Assembly: GCF_034661175.1 (NCBI RefSeq)
Contig: NZ_CP141058.1
Span: forward strand, 806,001-870,000
DNA from: Nocardioides renjunii
GTDB lineage: Bacteria > Actinomycetota > Actinomycetes > Propionibacteriales > Nocardioidaceae
Direction of reading: 5' to 3'
Length of the DNA: 64,000 nt
Shown piece by piece: positions 8,514-19,078 of this stretch. Under the pieces are notes generated by a model. That model was not told where the DNA came from and did not search any database. It saw nothing but the letters and a program-made list of their open reading frames with translations. Every line of letters starts with the position of its first letter. Position 1 is the first letter of the stretch. The translations under genes were made by a program, and so were the position numbers.

Positions 8514-9308
8514 GTGATCGCTCTCCCCACCCGTGCCGGCAAGCCGGACTCGACCCTCGTCAAGGCCGTCGACCTGGCGCGCAGCGTCGTGCTCGAGCTC
8601 GCCGACGCGTCCGAGGTGGGCGACCACCTCGGTGCGCACGCCGAGGGCGAGCGCCTCGTCACCCACCACTTCGCGTGCCTCAGCGCCGGCTACCCGGGCT
8701 GGCACTGGTCGGTGACCCTGACCCGCGCCAAGCGCGGCAAGGACCTCACGGTCAACGAGGTCGTGCTGCTGCCCGGCGACGACGCGATCGTCGCTCCCGC
8801 GTGGCTGCCCTACAAGGAGCGCCTCCAGCCCGGCGACCTGTCGCCCGGCGACCTGCTCCCCGTCGAGGACGAGGACGCGCGGCTGGTGCCGACCTACCTC
8901 GTCGGCGACGACCCGCTGGACACCCCGCTCGACGGCGACGCCCGGGCGCAGGTGCGCCGCGTGGCCGAGGACCTCGGCCTCGGTCGGGTCCGCACGCTGA
9001 GCCGCGAGGGCATCGACATGGCCGCCGAGCGCTGGTACGCCGGTCCCGGCGGTCCCGAGTCACCCCTGGCCAAGAGCGCCCCGGACACCTGCTGGTCGTG
9101 CGGCTTCCTGGTGCGCCTCAACGGCTCGCTCTCCGAGCGGTTCGGCGTCTGCGCCAACGGCAACGCCAACGACGACGGCCGTGTGGTCACCTTCGACCAC
9201 GGCTGCGGGGCGCACTCCGAGGTCAAGCTCGCGCGCAAGCAGCAGCCGCTGCCCATGCCGGACCACGTCTTCGACACCCTCACCGACGACGAGATCGAGC
9301 AGCTCTGA
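8514..9308 (+). CDS. DUF3027 domain protein
   Basis: The 264-residue protein matches the actinobacterial DUF3027 family: an N-terminal region with SAGYPGWHWSVTLTRA and VNEVVLLPGDDAIVAPAWLP, then a C-terminal section with a CWSCGF pair and two further cysteines (GVCANG, HGCGAHSE) that could form a zinc site. Function is unknown; an RNA- or DNA-associated role is conceivable from the zinc-like motif. GTG 8514 was chosen because it starts just before the conserved TRAGKPDSTLVKAVDLAR segment and fits a leaderless -10; alternative GTGs at 8487 and 8490 overlap the only Shine-Dalgarno-like sequence. It converges with the methyltransferase, with 11 nt between the stops. Confidence 0.85.
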   Translation: MIALPTRAGKPDSTLVKAVDLARSVVLELADASEVGDHLGAHAEGERLVTHHFACLSAGYPGWHWSVTLTRAKRGKDLTVNEVVLLPGDDAIVAPAWLPYKERLQPGDLSPGDLLPVEDEDARLVPTYLVGDDPLDTPLDGDARAQVRRVAEDLGLGRVRTLSREGIDMAAERWYAGPGGPESPLAKSAPDTCWSCGFLVRLNGSLSERFGVCANGNANDDGRVVTFDHGCGAHSEVKLARKQQPLPMPDHVFDTLTDDEIEQL

Positions 9309-9319
9309 GGCGCGCGGGC

Positions 9320-9919
9320 TCAGTCCCGCGCCAGCACCCAGACGGCGTACTCGTCGTTGGGCTCGTGCAGCTCGTAGCTGCCGAACCGGTGCACCACCCG
9401 GAGCCCGGCCGCGGCCACGTCGGCGACGAACTCGTCCGGCGGGTAGGTCCGGCTCCCGGTCTTCACCGCGCTGAGGTGGAAGCCGGCGAGCACCCGGCCG
9501 CCGGGCGCCAGCAGGTCGCGCAGCCGAGCCAGGACCGCACGCTCGGTGCCCTCGCCGAGGTAGATGAACACGTTGCCGACCACGACCACGAGGTCGAAGC
9601 CGCCGACCTGCTCGGGGTCGAGCGCCAGCGCCTCGTGGGGGAGCACCTCGAGACCGGCGTACGTCGCCTGTGACTGCGCGCGCAGCTCCGGGTCGGGCTC
9701 CGTCGCGACGACGTCGTGCCCGCGCGCGGCCAGGGCGGCGGCGACCCGTCCCATGCCCGAGCCGACGTCGAGGATCCGCGCTCCCCGCGGCACGAGGGCG
9801 TCGGCCAGCCGGGCCTCGCCGTCGACGTCGTCGCCGCGCGCCACCCGCTCGGCGAAGTGCTCGCCGTAGCCGCGGTTGCCCTCGCCGGCCAGCTCCCAGC
9901 GGGTGGGCGGCAGGCTCAT
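9320..9919 (-). CDS. Class I SAM-dependent methyltransferase
   Basis: The 199-residue protein is a single Rossmann-type methyltransferase domain. SAM-binding motif I is ILDVGSGMGRVA (about 54-65), the acidic residue of motif II is in ATEPDPELRAQ, and motif IV-like FDLVVVVGNVFIYL follows. The substrate cannot be told from sequence. Its ATG overlaps the stop of the upstream DUF2530 gene (ATGA), so the two are co-transcribed. Confidence 0.85.
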   Translation of the reverse strand: MSLPPTRWELAGEGNRGYGEHFAERVARGDDVDGEARLADALVPRGARILDVGSGMGRVAAALAARGHDVVATEPDPELRAQSQATYAGLEVLPHEALALDPEQVGGFDLVVVVGNVFIYLGEGTERAVLARLRDLLAPGGRVLAGFHLSAVKTGSRTYPPDEFVADVAAAGLRVVHRFGSYELHEPNDEYAVWVLARD

Positions 9920-10203
9920 CGGCCGGCCTGCTGGAGCGCGCGCTCCTTGCGGCGGCGGCGGCAGTACTCCAGGCCGCACAGCCCGAGGCCGAAGCCGGCC
10001 AGGCAGGTCCAGAGCCACCACGTCCGGCCGTTGTCCTGCAGCGTGCCCCAGAAGGGGAGCAGGCCGAGGAAGGCCAGCAGCCACAGCGCGGTGCCGACCT
10101 CGGTGGTGCGGACCCCGTCGACGTCGAGCGGCTCGACCTGCGCGACGACGTAGGTGCGGTTGCCGATCTCGTGCTGCGTCGGCTGCTCGTCGCCCAGGTC
10201 CAC
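9916..10203 (-). CDS. DUF2530 small membrane protein
   Basis: The 95-residue protein has two hydrophobic spans (about 38-55 and 63-80) separated by a short polar loop (GTLQDNGRTWW) and ends in a strongly basic tail (CRRRRKERALQQAGR). This fits the actinobacterial DUF2530 family, which has no known function. The start is GTG, exactly 6 nt after TAGCGT, with no Shine-Dalgarno sequence. It shares an operon with the methyltransferase. Confidence 0.8.
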   Translation of the reverse strand: MDLGDEQPTQHEIGNRTYVVAQVEPLDVDGVRTTEVGTALWLLAFLGLLPFWGTLQDNGRTWWLWTCLAGFGLGLCGLEYCRRRRKERALQQAGR

Positions 10204-10209
10204 GCGGTC

Positions 10210-10215
10210 ACGCTA
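10210..10215 (-). promoter_or_regulatory. Putative -10 element giving a leaderless message
   Basis: TAGCGT on the minus strand ends 6 nt before the GTG of the DUF2530 gene, the spacing expected when the start codon is also the +1 site. Confidence 0.5.
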
Positions 10216-10272
10216 CACGCGCGACACGGGCGGAAACACGGGCGTAGCACGCTTCTGCCACACTGCCGTCCC

Positions 10273-11751
10273 GTGACCGACGAGACCAAGACGGCAGAGC
10301 AGTCCCCCAGGGCCACGGGCCTCGACGGGTTCTTCCAGATCACCGAGCGCGGGTCCACCGTGGGCCGGGAGGTGCGCGGCGGTGTCGTGACCTTCCTGAC
10401 GATGGCCTACATCGTCGTGCTCAACCCGCTCATCCTGGGCTTCGTGCCGGACTCGACCGGCGCCTTCCTCGGCGGCGGCACCGGCGACGGCTCCAACCTG
10501 CCGGTGATCGCCGCCGGCACGGCACTGGTCGCGGGCGTGCTCACGATCCTGATGGGGTCGGTCGCCAACTTCCCGCTCGCGCTGGCCACCGGGCTCGGCC
10601 TCAACGCGTTCGTGGCCAACGCGATCGCCACCCGGTCCACGTGGGCCGACGCGATGGGGCTCATCGTGCTCGAGGGCATCATCATCCTGGTCCTCGTGCT
10701 GACCGGGTTCCGCAAGGCCGTCTTCCACGCCGTCCCGCAGCAGCTCAAGATCGCCATCTCGGTCGGCATCGGCCTCTTCATCGCGCTCATCGGCTTCGTC
10801 GACGCGGGCTTCGTCACCCGGATCCCCGACGCCGCCCTCACGACCGTCCCGGTGCAGCTCGGCAGCGGCGGAACGCTCACCGGCTGGCCTGTCCTCGTCT
10901 TCGCCGTCGGCGTCGTCCTCATCATCGCGCTGTGGGTGCGCCACGTGCGCGGCGCGATCCTCATCTCCATCGTCGCGACCGCCGTCCTCGCGTTCGTCAT
11001 CCAGGCCGTGCTCGACCTCGGCTCGGTGGCCGAGGAGGGCCCGGGCAACTGGTCGCTCAACGTCCCCGAGCTCAACGGCGTCGTCGACGTGCCCGACTTC
11101 GGCACCCTCGGCGAGTTCTCCCTCTTCGGGGCGTTCTCCTCCGTCGGCGTGCTCGCCGCGCTGCTGCTCGCGTTCACGCTGCTGCTGGCCGACTTCTTCG
11201 ACACCATGGGCACGATGACCGCCATCGGCGCCGAGGCCGGGCTCAACGACGAGGAGGGGATCCCGCCCCACGCCCAGCGCATCCTCATCGTCGACTCGGT
11301 CGCCGCCATGGCCGGTGGCGCCGCGGGCGTCTCGTCCAACACCTCCTACATCGAGTCCGCCTCCGGCGTCGGCGAAGGCGCCCGTACGGGCCTGGCGTCG
11401 GTCGTGACCGGGCTGCTGTTCCTGCTGAGCACCTTCTTCGCGCCGATCGTCGAGGCGATCCCCTCCGAGGCCGCGGTCCCTGCGCTGGTGCTGGTCGGCT
11501 TCCTGATGATGCAGCAGGTCAAGGGCATCGCGTGGGACGACCTCGAGATCGCCATCCCGGCGTTCCTCACGATCGTGTTGATGCCCTTCACCTACTCCAT
11601 CTCGGTCGGCATCGGCGCCGGCTTCCTGGCGTACGTCCTCATCAAGGTCGTGGTCGGCAAGGCCCGCGAGGTGCACCCGCTCATGTGGCTCGTCGCGGCG
11701 CTCTTCGTCGTCTACTTCGCGATCGACCCGATCACCTCCTGGCTCACCTGA
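10273..11751 (+). CDS. NCS2-family purine permease (hypoxanthine/guanine type)
   Basis: The 492-residue membrane protein belongs to the AzgA/GhxP branch of nucleobase transporters. It has many hydrophobic spans, the signature GLGLNAFVAN (TM3), LLLADFFDTMGTMTAIG (TM8 region) and the serine-rich GVSSNTSYIESASGVGEGARTG before TM10. It should import hypoxanthine, guanine or adenine with protons. GTG 10273 was chosen because it precedes the conserved FFQITERGSTVGREVRGG start; a CACACT hexamer lies 8 nt upstream. Two strong palindromes lie downstream in the gap before the MarR gene. Confidence 0.93.
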   Translation: MTDETKTAEQSPRATGLDGFFQITERGSTVGREVRGGVVTFLTMAYIVVLNPLILGFVPDSTGAFLGGGTGDGSNLPVIAAGTALVAGVLTILMGSVANFPLALATGLGLNAFVANAIATRSTWADAMGLIVLEGIIILVLVLTGFRKAVFHAVPQQLKIAISVGIGLFIALIGFVDAGFVTRIPDAALTTVPVQLGSGGTLTGWPVLVFAVGVVLIIALWVRHVRGAILISIVATAVLAFVIQAVLDLGSVAEEGPGNWSLNVPELNGVVDVPDFGTLGEFSLFGAFSSVGVLAALLLAFTLLLADFFDTMGTMTAIGAEAGLNDEEGIPPHAQRILIVDSVAAMAGGAAGVSSNTSYIESASGVGEGARTGLASVVTGLLFLLSTFFAPIVEAIPSEAAVPALVLVGFLMMQQVKGIAWDDLEIAIPAFLTIVLMPFTYSISVGIGAGFLAYVLIKVVVGKAREVHPLMWLVAALFVVYFAIDPITSWLT

Positions 11752-11826
11752 GGGTCCGGTCTGGCCGTCCTCGTCGTGCAGGAGTCCCCGCCCAGGGAGT
11801 CGGCGGGCCGGCCCCCGCCACCCCGT

Positions 11827-11852
11827 GGTTTCCCCGCATATGCGGGGAAACC
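11827..11852. repeat. Perfect 26-bp palindrome
   Basis: Each 13-nt half reads GGTTTCCCCGCAT from its 5' end. It lies 75 nt after the permease stop. It could fold into a hairpin in RNA from either strand or be a protein-binding site; terminator function is possible but there is no T-run. Confidence 0.75.
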
Positions 11853-11853
11853 G

Positions 11854-11887
11854 GAACTTCCAGGGGTGTACACACCCCCAGAAGTTC
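11854..11887. repeat. Two-part inverted repeat next to the palindrome
   Basis: GAACTTC (11854-11860) pairs with GAAGTTC (11881-11887), and GGGGTGT (11863-11869) pairs with ACACCCC (11872-11878), with a symmetric CA/CA internal loop and a 2-nt centre. It follows the 26-bp palindrome directly. Confidence 0.75.
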
Positions 11888-12067
11888 GGAACTGCCTCGA
11901 GATGTCCACGGCCGGGTGCGGCGGTGACCCGTCAGGCGGCGCCCAGGGTGGCGGCAGATCGTCCCCGTACGTCGCCCGCGCTGCGATGTGCCGCCACCAC
12001 GAGGCGCGAGCCGAAGAGCCGACGCACCCCCGAGCGGCAGGCCCCGCCTTGCACCACCGCCGGAATA

Positions 12068-12095
12068 GTTAGCACAGGTAATGAGTTATGCTAAC
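12068..12095. promoter_or_regulatory. Inverted repeat over the marR promoter (operator candidate)
   Basis: GTTAGCA (12068-12074) and TGCTAAC (12089-12095) are perfect inverted arms with centres 21 bp apart, two helical turns, as for MarR dimers. The right arm covers most of the TATGCT -10 hexamer (12087-12092), so binding would block transcription. Confidence 0.7.
12087..12092 (+). promoter_or_regulatory. Putative -10 element of marR (leaderless)
   Basis: TATGCT ends 6 nt before ATG 12099. The alternative ATG 12081 lies inside the operator and upstream of this -10, so 12099 is preferred. Confidence 0.6.
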
Positions 12096-12098
12096 GAC

Positions 12099-12542
12099 AT
12101 GCCGACCAGAGACCTCCGCTCCGACGCCGGGCTCGCCTCCGAGCTCCGGGCAGGTGTCATGCGCCTGCGCCGCCGACTGGTCTCCGAGCGCCACCCCGAC
12201 AACGACCTGAGCATCCCGCAGATGGTCGTGCTCGGGCTGCTGGTCCGCCTCGGCGACCAGAGCATCGGCGAGCTGGCCCGCGCCGAGCGCGTGCAGCCGC
12301 CGTCGATGACCCGGACGGTCAACTGCCTGGAGGCCGACGGCTACGTCGTGCGCCGGCCCCACGAGAGCGACGGCCGCCAGGTCGTCGTCACCCTCACCGA
12401 CGCCGGCCGGGCGGCGGTGCTGGCCGACCGCCAGCGTCGTGACGCCTGGCTCTCCCAGCAGCTCGCGCGGCTCACCCCCGCCGAGCGCGCCACCCTCCGC
12501 GAGGCTGCCCCGATCCTGGCCCGCCTCGCGATGACCGACTGA
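12099..12542 (+). CDS. MarR-family transcriptional regulator
   Basis: The 147-residue protein has the MarR winged-helix fold: an N-terminal dimerisation helix, a helix-turn-helix (QSIGELARAERVQPPSMTRTVNCLEADGYV, about 53-82) and the wing with HESDGRQVVVTLTDAGR (about 86-102). It should repress itself and the following exporter, relieved by an unknown small molecule. ATG 12099 was chosen over ATG 12081 because the -10 hexamer and the operator lie between them. The exporter begins 33 nt after its stop, so the two probably form one operon. Confidence 0.92.
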   Translation: MPTRDLRSDAGLASELRAGVMRLRRRLVSERHPDNDLSIPQMVVLGLLVRLGDQSIGELARAERVQPPSMTRTVNCLEADGYVVRRPHESDGRQVVVTLTDAGRAAVLADRQRRDAWLSQQLARLTPAERATLREAAPILARLAMTD

Positions 12543-12575
12543 CCTGCTGACCGCACCACCGACTGAGGAGTCACC

Positions 12576-13856
12576 ACGAGTCCCACCTTCCGCTCCCTGG
12601 CCAACGCCAACTACCGCCGCTACGCCGCCGGCGGTGTCGTCTCCAACACCGGCACCTGGATGCAGCGCGTCGCGCAGGACTGGCTGGTGCTCGAGCTCGC
12701 CGTCGGGTCCGGCGCCACCGCGCTGGGCATCACGACCGGGCTCCAGTTCCTGCCGTTCCTGCTGCTGACCCCGATCGCCGGCCTCGTCGCCGACCGCATG
12801 CCCAAGCAGCGGCTGCTCCAGCTGACCAACCTCGGCATGGCGCTGCCCGCCGCCGTGCTCGGCGTCCTCGCCGTCACCGGCACCGCCGAGGTCTGGCACG
12901 TCTACCTGCTCGCCCTCCTGCTCGGCGCCGCGTCGGCCTTCGACGCCCCGGCCCGCCAGTCGTTCGTCTCCGAGCTCGTCGACCCCGGTGACCTCACCAA
13001 CGCGGTGGGCCTCAACTCCGCCAGCTTCAACGCCGCCCGCCTCGTCGGCCCCGGCCTCGCCGGCGTGCTCATCGCCGCCTTCGGCGGGGGAGCGGCAGCG
13101 ACCGGCTGGGTCATCCTCTTCAACGCGGTGTCGTACGCCGCCCCGATCTGGTCGCTGCGCCACCTCGACGTCAGCCGCATCGACGCCGCGGCGCCCGCCG
13201 ACCGGGGGCCCGGCGCCATCGAGGAGGGCGTCGCCTACGTCCGGGCCCGCCCCGACCTGCTCCTCGTCCTGAGCATGGTGTTCTTCGCCGGCACGTTCGG
13301 CCTCAACTTCCAGATCACCTCCGCGCTCATGGCCACCGAGGTCTTCGGCAAGGGGCCCGAGGAGTTCGGCCTGCTCGGCACCTTCCTGGCCGTCGGCTCG
13401 CTGACGGGGGCGCTGCTGGCCGCCCGCCGCGCCCAGGTCCGGCACCGGCTGGTCGTCGGCTCCGCCCTGGCCTTCGGCACGACCGTGGTGCTGGCCGGGC
13501 TGATGCCGTCCTACCTGACCTTCGCGCTGCTCGCGCCGGTCACCGGCCTCACGGCGCTCACCTTCATCACCGCGGCCAACACCTACATGCAGCTGCACAC
13601 CGACGCCGGCGTGCGCGGGCGGGTGATGGCGCTCTACCTGATGATCTTCATGGGCGGCACCCCGGTGGGCGCGCCCATCATCGGCTGGATCGGCCAGGAG
13701 TACGGCGCGCGCTGGACGCTGATCGGCGGCGGGCTCATGACGATCGCCGGGGTTGCGTTGTCTGCGATCATGTACCTGAGGCTCGAACGGGCGCGTCGGG
13801 AGCGGGTCGTCGAGGCCGGCCGACCGGCCGCGGAGAGGGCGTCCGCGGCGTTTTGA
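12576..13856 (+). CDS. MFS exporter with apparent ACG start codon
   Basis: The protein belongs to the EntS/MFS_3-like exporter group, with about 12 membrane segments, LVADRMPKQRLLQLTN after TM2 and the QSFVSELVDPGDLTNAVGLNS segment. The first ATG in frame (12660) lies inside the conserved TM1 region (VVSNTGTWMQRVAQDWLVL). Upstream, in frame, the sequence reads SPTFRSLANANYRRYAAGG, exactly the N-terminus expected for this family, preceded by ACG at 12576 placed 5 nt after AGGAG (12566-12570). I therefore extend it to ACG (426 residues). It is either a rare non-AUG start or an ATG changed by a single base. It pairs with the MarR gene as a regulated efflux unit; the substrate is unknown. Confidence 0.75.
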   Translation, partial: TSPTFRSLANANYRRYAAGGVVSNTGTWMQRVAQDWLVLELAVGSGATALGITTGLQFLPFLLLTPIAGLVADRMPKQRLLQLTNLGMALPAAVLGVLAVTGTAEVWHVYLLALLLGAASAFDAPARQSFVSELVDPGDLTNAVGLNSASFNAARLVGPGLAGVLIAAFGGGAAATGWVILFNAVSYAAPIWSLRHLDVSRIDAAAPADRGPGAIEEGVAYVRARPDLLLVLSMVFFAGTFGLNFQITSALMATEVFGKGPEEFGLLGTFLAVGSLTGALLAARRAQVRHRLVVGSALAFGTTVVLAGLMPSYLTFALLAPVTGLTALTFITAANTYMQLHTDAGVRGRVMALYLMIFMGGTPVGAPIIGWIGQEYGARWTLIGGGLMTIAGVALSAIMYLRLERARRERVVEAGRPAAERASAAF

Positions 13857-13881
13857 CCCTGCCGTGGCGCCCGAGTAGCCT
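13853..13881 (+). promoter_or_regulatory. Promoter of the str operon
   Basis: TTGACC (13853-13858) and TAGCCT (13876-13881) are separated by 17 nt, close to the housekeeping consensus. It begins inside the last codons of the exporter gene and implies a leader of about 175 nt before rpsL. Confidence 0.75.
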
Positions 13882-14063
13882 CGTTCCTTGTGTGTCTGGC
13901 TCGTCCAGACCCATGCGCATGCACGGACGGCGCCCATTCGCAGGGCGCAGGCCCGGGGCGCAGCACCCCCAGCACTCGCAACAGGCACACCGCAGCAACG
14001 CACGACCCCGAGTCCGGCACCGCGCCGGGCCGTGACGAGACGACAGAGAGAGGGAACCACCCG

Positions 14064-14435
14064 GTGCCCACCATCAACCAGCTGGTCCGCAAGGGCCGCC
14101 AGGACAAGGTGTCGAAGAACAAGACGCCTGCCCTGAAGGGATCCCCGCAGCGCCGTGGCGTCTGCACCCGCGTCTACACCACCACCCCGAAGAAGCCGAA
14201 CTCCGCCCTCCGCAAGGTCGCCCGCGTGCGCCTGAGCAGTGGCGTCGAGGTCACCGCCTACATCCCGGGTGTCGGTCACAACCTGCAGGAGCACTCGATC
14301 GTGCTCGTCCGCGGCGGCCGTGTGAAGGACCTTCCCGGCGTCCGCTACAAGATCATCCGCGGCTCGCTCGACACCCAGGGTGTCAAGAACCGCAAGCAGG
14401 CCCGCAGCCGCTACGGCGCGAAGAAGGAGAAGTAA
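14064..14435 (+). CDS. rpsL: 30S ribosomal protein S12
   Basis: The 123-residue protein is S12, which monitors decoding in the 30S A site. The signature [17 protein letters not shown] is intact, including the lysine at which streptomycin-resistance changes usually fall, so no resistance change is visible there. The GTG start gives the standard [12 protein letters not shown]-terminus; an AGAGGGAA stretch upstream can act as ribosome-binding site. It is first in the str operon and its stop overlaps the rpsG start by one base (TAATG). Confidence 0.98.
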   Translation: MPTINQLVRKGRQDKVSKNKTPALKGSPQRRGVCTRVYTTTPKKPNSALRKVARVRLSSGVEVTAYIPGVGHNLQEHSIVLVRGGRVKDLPGVRYKIIRGSLDTQGVKNRKQARSRYGAKKEK

Positions 14436-14905
14436 TGCCTCGCAAGGGTCCCGCTCCCAAGCGCCCCCTCGTCGTCGACCCGGTCTACGGCTCGCAGCTG
14501 GTCACCCAGCTCGTCAGCAAGGTCCTCCAGGACGGCAAGAAGGCCGTGGCGCAGCGCATCGTCTACACCGCCCTCGAGGGTTGCCGCGACAAGACCGGCA
14601 CCGACCCCGTCGTCACGCTCAAGCGCGCGATGGACAACGTCAAGCCGGCCATCGAGGTCAAGTCCCGCCGCGTCGGCGGCGCGACCTACCAGGTCCCCGT
14701 CGAGGTCAAGGCCAACCGCTCCACCACGCTGGCCCTGCGCTGGCTCGTGGGCTACGCCGCCGACCGCCGCGAGAAGACCATGGCCGAGCGCCTCATGAAC
14801 GAGATCCTCGACGCGAGCAACGGCCTCGGTGCCGCTGTGAAGAAGCGCGAGGACACCCACAAGATGGCCGAGTCCAACAAGGCCTTCGCCCACTACCGCT
14901 GGTGA
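14435..14905 (+). CDS. rpsG: 30S ribosomal protein S7
   Basis: The 156-residue protein is S7, which starts assembly of the 30S head and contacts the E site. The N-terminus [11 protein letters not shown] and C-terminus [18 protein letters not shown] are typical of actinobacteria. It overlaps rpsL by one base. A 10-bp hairpin separates it from fusA; in other bacteria S7 binds str mRNA to regulate the operon, but whether that hairpin is such a site is unknown. Confidence 0.98.
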   Translation: MPRKGPAPKRPLVVDPVYGSQLVTQLVSKVLQDGKKAVAQRIVYTALEGCRDKTGTDPVVTLKRAMDNVKPAIEVKSRRVGGATYQVPVEVKANRSTTLALRWLVGYAADRREKTMAERLMNEILDASNGLGAAVKKREDTHKMAESNKAFAHYRW

Positions 14906-14912
14906 TCGCGGG

Positions 14913-14947
14913 GGGCCGTACGACCCGCACTGCGCGGCGTACGGCCC
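14913..14947 (+). promoter_or_regulatory. rpsG-fusA intercistronic hairpin
   Basis: GGGCCGTACG (14913-14922) pairs with CGTACGGCCC (14938-14947) across a 15-nt loop, beginning 7 nt after the rpsG stop. There is no T-run. It could attenuate, stabilise or regulate fusA expression. Confidence 0.6.
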
Positions 14948-14991
14948 TCCACCCCACCACCCCACCAACTCCGAGGGACTGAGACACAGAC

Positions 14992-17106
<2,115 letters not shown>

Positions 17107-17179
17107 TTCGCCCCGGATCCTCGGCACCAGCACCACCCCACACCCACGAGTCAAGTAACAACAATCAGGAGGAGCCCCA

Positions 17180-18373
17180 GTGGCTAAGGCGAAGTTCGAG
17201 CGGACCAAGCCGCACGTCAACATCGGCACCATCGGTCACATCGACCACGGCAAGACGACGCTGACCGCGGCGATCACCAAGGTGCTGCACGACAAGTACC
17301 CGGACCTCAACGAGGCTTCGGCGTTCGACCAGATCGACAAGGCTCCCGAGGAGCGTCAGCGCGGCATCACGATCTCGATCGCGCACGTCGAGTACCAGAC
17401 CGAGGTGCGCCACTACGCGCACGTCGACTGCCCCGGTCACGCCGACTACATCAAGAACATGATCACCGGCGCGGCGCAGATGGACGGCGCGATCCTCGTG
17501 GTCGCCGCCACCGACGGCCCCATGCCGCAGACCCGCGAGCACGTGCTGCTCGCCCGCCAGGTCGGCGTCCCCGCCCTGGTCGTGGCGCTCAACAAGTGCG
17601 ACATGGTCGACGACGAGGAGCTCATCGAGCTCGTCGAGATGGAGGTGCGCGAGCTCCTCTCCGAGTACGAGTTCCCGGGCGACGACATCCCCGTGGTCCG
17701 CGTTGCCGCCTTCCCGGCGCTGCAGGGCGACGCCAAGTGGGGCGACTCGGTCGCCGAGCTCATGCAGGCCGTGGACGACTACATCCCGACCCCGGAGCGC
17801 GAGACTGACAAGCCCTTCCTCATGCCCGTCGAGGACGTCTTCACGATCACCGGTCGTGGCACCGTCATCACCGGTCGCATCGAGCGCGGCATCGTCAAGG
17901 TCAACGAGGAGGTCGAGATCATCGGCATCCGCGAGGGCTCGCAGAAGAGCACCGTCACCGGTGTCGAGATGTTCCGCAAGCTCCTCGACGAGGGCCAGGC
18001 CGGTGAGAACGTCGGTCTGCTCCTCCGTGGCACGAAGCGCGAGGACGTCGAGCGCGGCATGGTCGTGATCAAGCCGGGCACGACCACCCCGCACACGAAC
18101 TTCGAGGCTTCGGTCTACATCCTCAGCAAGGACGAGGGCGGCCGTCACACGCCGTTCTTCAACAACTACCGCCCGCAGTTCTACTTCCGTACGACTGACG
18201 TGACCGGTGTTGTGACCCTGCCCGAGGGCACCGAGATGGTCATGCCGGGTGACAACACCGAGATGTCGGTGGAGCTCATCCAGCCCATCGCGATGGACGA
18301 GGGCCTGCGCTTCGCCATCCGCGAGGGTGGCCGCACGGTCGGCGCCGGCCGCGTCGTCAAGATCACCAAGTGA
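17180..18373 (+). CDS. tuf: Elongation factor Tu
   Basis: The 397-residue GTPase carries aminoacyl-tRNA to the ribosome. The G motifs [24 protein letters not shown] and NKCDMVDD are intact. The GTG start follows a good AGGAGGAG site (17167-17174). It is last in the str operon and is followed by two hairpins, the second a strong terminator. Its codons are extremely biased, as expected for a very highly expressed gene. Confidence 0.98.
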   Translation: MAKAKFERTKPHVNIGTIGHIDHGKTTLTAAITKVLHDKYPDLNEASAFDQIDKAPEERQRGITISIAHVEYQTEVRHYAHVDCPGHADYIKNMITGAAQMDGAILVVAATDGPMPQTREHVLLARQVGVPALVVALNKCDMVDDEELIELVEMEVRELLSEYEFPGDDIPVVRVAAFPALQGDAKWGDSVAELMQAVDDYIPTPERETDKPFLMPVEDVFTITGRGTVITGRIERGIVKVNEEVEIIGIREGSQKSTVTGVEMFRKLLDEGQAGENVGLLLRGTKREDVERGMVVIKPGTTTPHTNFEASVYILSKDEGGRHTPFFNNYRPQFYFRTTDVTGVVTLPEGTEMVMPGDNTEMSVELIQPIAMDEGLRFAIREGGRTVGAGRVVKITK

Positions 18374-18378
18374 TCACC

Positions 18379-18395
18379 GCCGGTCGCTGACCGGC
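18379..18395 (+). terminator. First hairpin after tuf
   Basis: GCCGGTC (18379-18385) and GACCGGC (18389-18395) form a 7-bp stem with a GCT loop, 5 nt after the tuf stop. Confidence 0.55.
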
Positions 18396-18408
18396 ACCCG
18401 CAGCACAC

Positions 18409-18444
18409 CGAGACCCCGTCTCCCGTGAGGGAGGCGGGGTCTCG
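18409..18444 (+). terminator. str operon terminator
   Basis: A 16-bp stem (18409-18424 with 18429-18444, one U-G pair) closes a GTGA loop. The outer half is CGAGACCCCG / CGGGGTCTCG. There is no T-run, as is common in high-GC actinobacteria. Confidence 0.85.
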
Positions 18445-18468
18445 TGCGTCCGGCACCGTCGGCCACGG

Positions 18469-18474
18469 CAGGAT
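18469..18474 (+). promoter_or_regulatory. Putative -10 element giving a leaderless message
   Basis: CAGGAT ends 6 nt before the ATG of the mug-type gene, just downstream of the tuf terminator. No Shine-Dalgarno sequence is present. Confidence 0.5.
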
Positions 18475-18480
18475 GGGGCC

Positions 18481-19065
18481 ATGGGGTTCACGAGGGCGGA
18501 GCTGGAGTCGTTCCGCGACGTCGAGGTGCCCGACCTGCTCCCCGCCCCCGGTGAGCCGCTGCGACTGCTCTTCGTCGGCATCAACCCGGGACTGTGGACG
18601 GCCGCCACGCAGACGCACTTCGCCCACCCGGGCAACCGCTTCTACCCGGCGCTGCTGCGCGCCGGCATCCTCGACGTGGCGGTCGACCAGGCCGCGGGCA
18701 TGACCGAGGACGACCGTGACGCGCTCCGCCGACGCGGGATCGGGATCACGAACCTCGTCGCGCGCGCCACCGCCCGCGCCGACGAGCTCACCGCCGAGGA
18801 GCTGCGCGTCGGCGGCGAGCGGCTGCGGTCCCTCGTGGCGGAGCGGAGCCCACGGGTCGTGGCGGTCGCCGGGGTCACCGCCTACCGCACCGCCTTCGGC
18901 GAGCGCCGGGCGCAGGTCGGCGAGCAGCCGCGCTGGGGCACGTCGCAGGTCTTCGTGCTGCCCAACCCGTCGGGCCTCAACGCGCACGAGACGGTCGAGA
19001 CGCTGGCGACGGCGTACGCCGTGGCGGCGCGCGCCGCCGGCGTGATCGCGACCCCGGCGCCGTGA
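18481..19065 (+). CDS. mug: Mismatch-specific uracil/thymine-DNA glycosylase (Mug/TDG family)
   Basis: The 194-residue protein is a family 2 uracil-DNA glycosylase. The catalytic motif GINPGLWTA (about 33-41, with the essential Asn) and the intercalating motif PNPSGLNAH (about 161-169) are present. It should remove U or T, or ethenocytosine, opposite G for base-excision repair. A -10 hexamer 6 nt before the ATG and the terminator upstream show it is transcribed separately from tuf. It converges with the VOC gene, 13 nt between stops. Confidence 0.92.
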   Translation: MGFTRAELESFRDVEVPDLLPAPGEPLRLLFVGINPGLWTAATQTHFAHPGNRFYPALLRAGILDVAVDQAAGMTEDDRDALRRRGIGITNLVARATARADELTAEELRVGGERLRSLVAERSPRVVAVAGVTAYRTAFGERRAQVGEQPRWGTSQVFVLPNPSGLNAHETVETLATAYAVAARAAGVIATPAP

Positions 19066-19078
19066 CGCGGCGGACCGA

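Larger units (their letters stand above)
11752..12098. other. Intergenic region with palindromes and the MarR operator
   Basis: These 347 bases contain no credible gene. They hold a perfect 26-bp palindrome, a second interrupted inverted repeat, and the marR promoter/operator, each listed separately. The small ORFs across the palindromes are not conserved-looking. Confidence 0.7.

Noticed and set aside
11712..11909. Short minus-strand ORF over the palindromes
   Set aside because: It overlaps the permease 3' end and its peptide derives from the palindrome sequences.
12081..12098. Earlier ATG for marR
   Set aside because: It lies within the operator and before the -10 hexamer, with no ribosome-binding site.
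17107..17179. Separate tuf promoter
   Set aside because: No convincing -35/-10 pair was found in the 73-nt gap; co-transcription with fusA is simpler.
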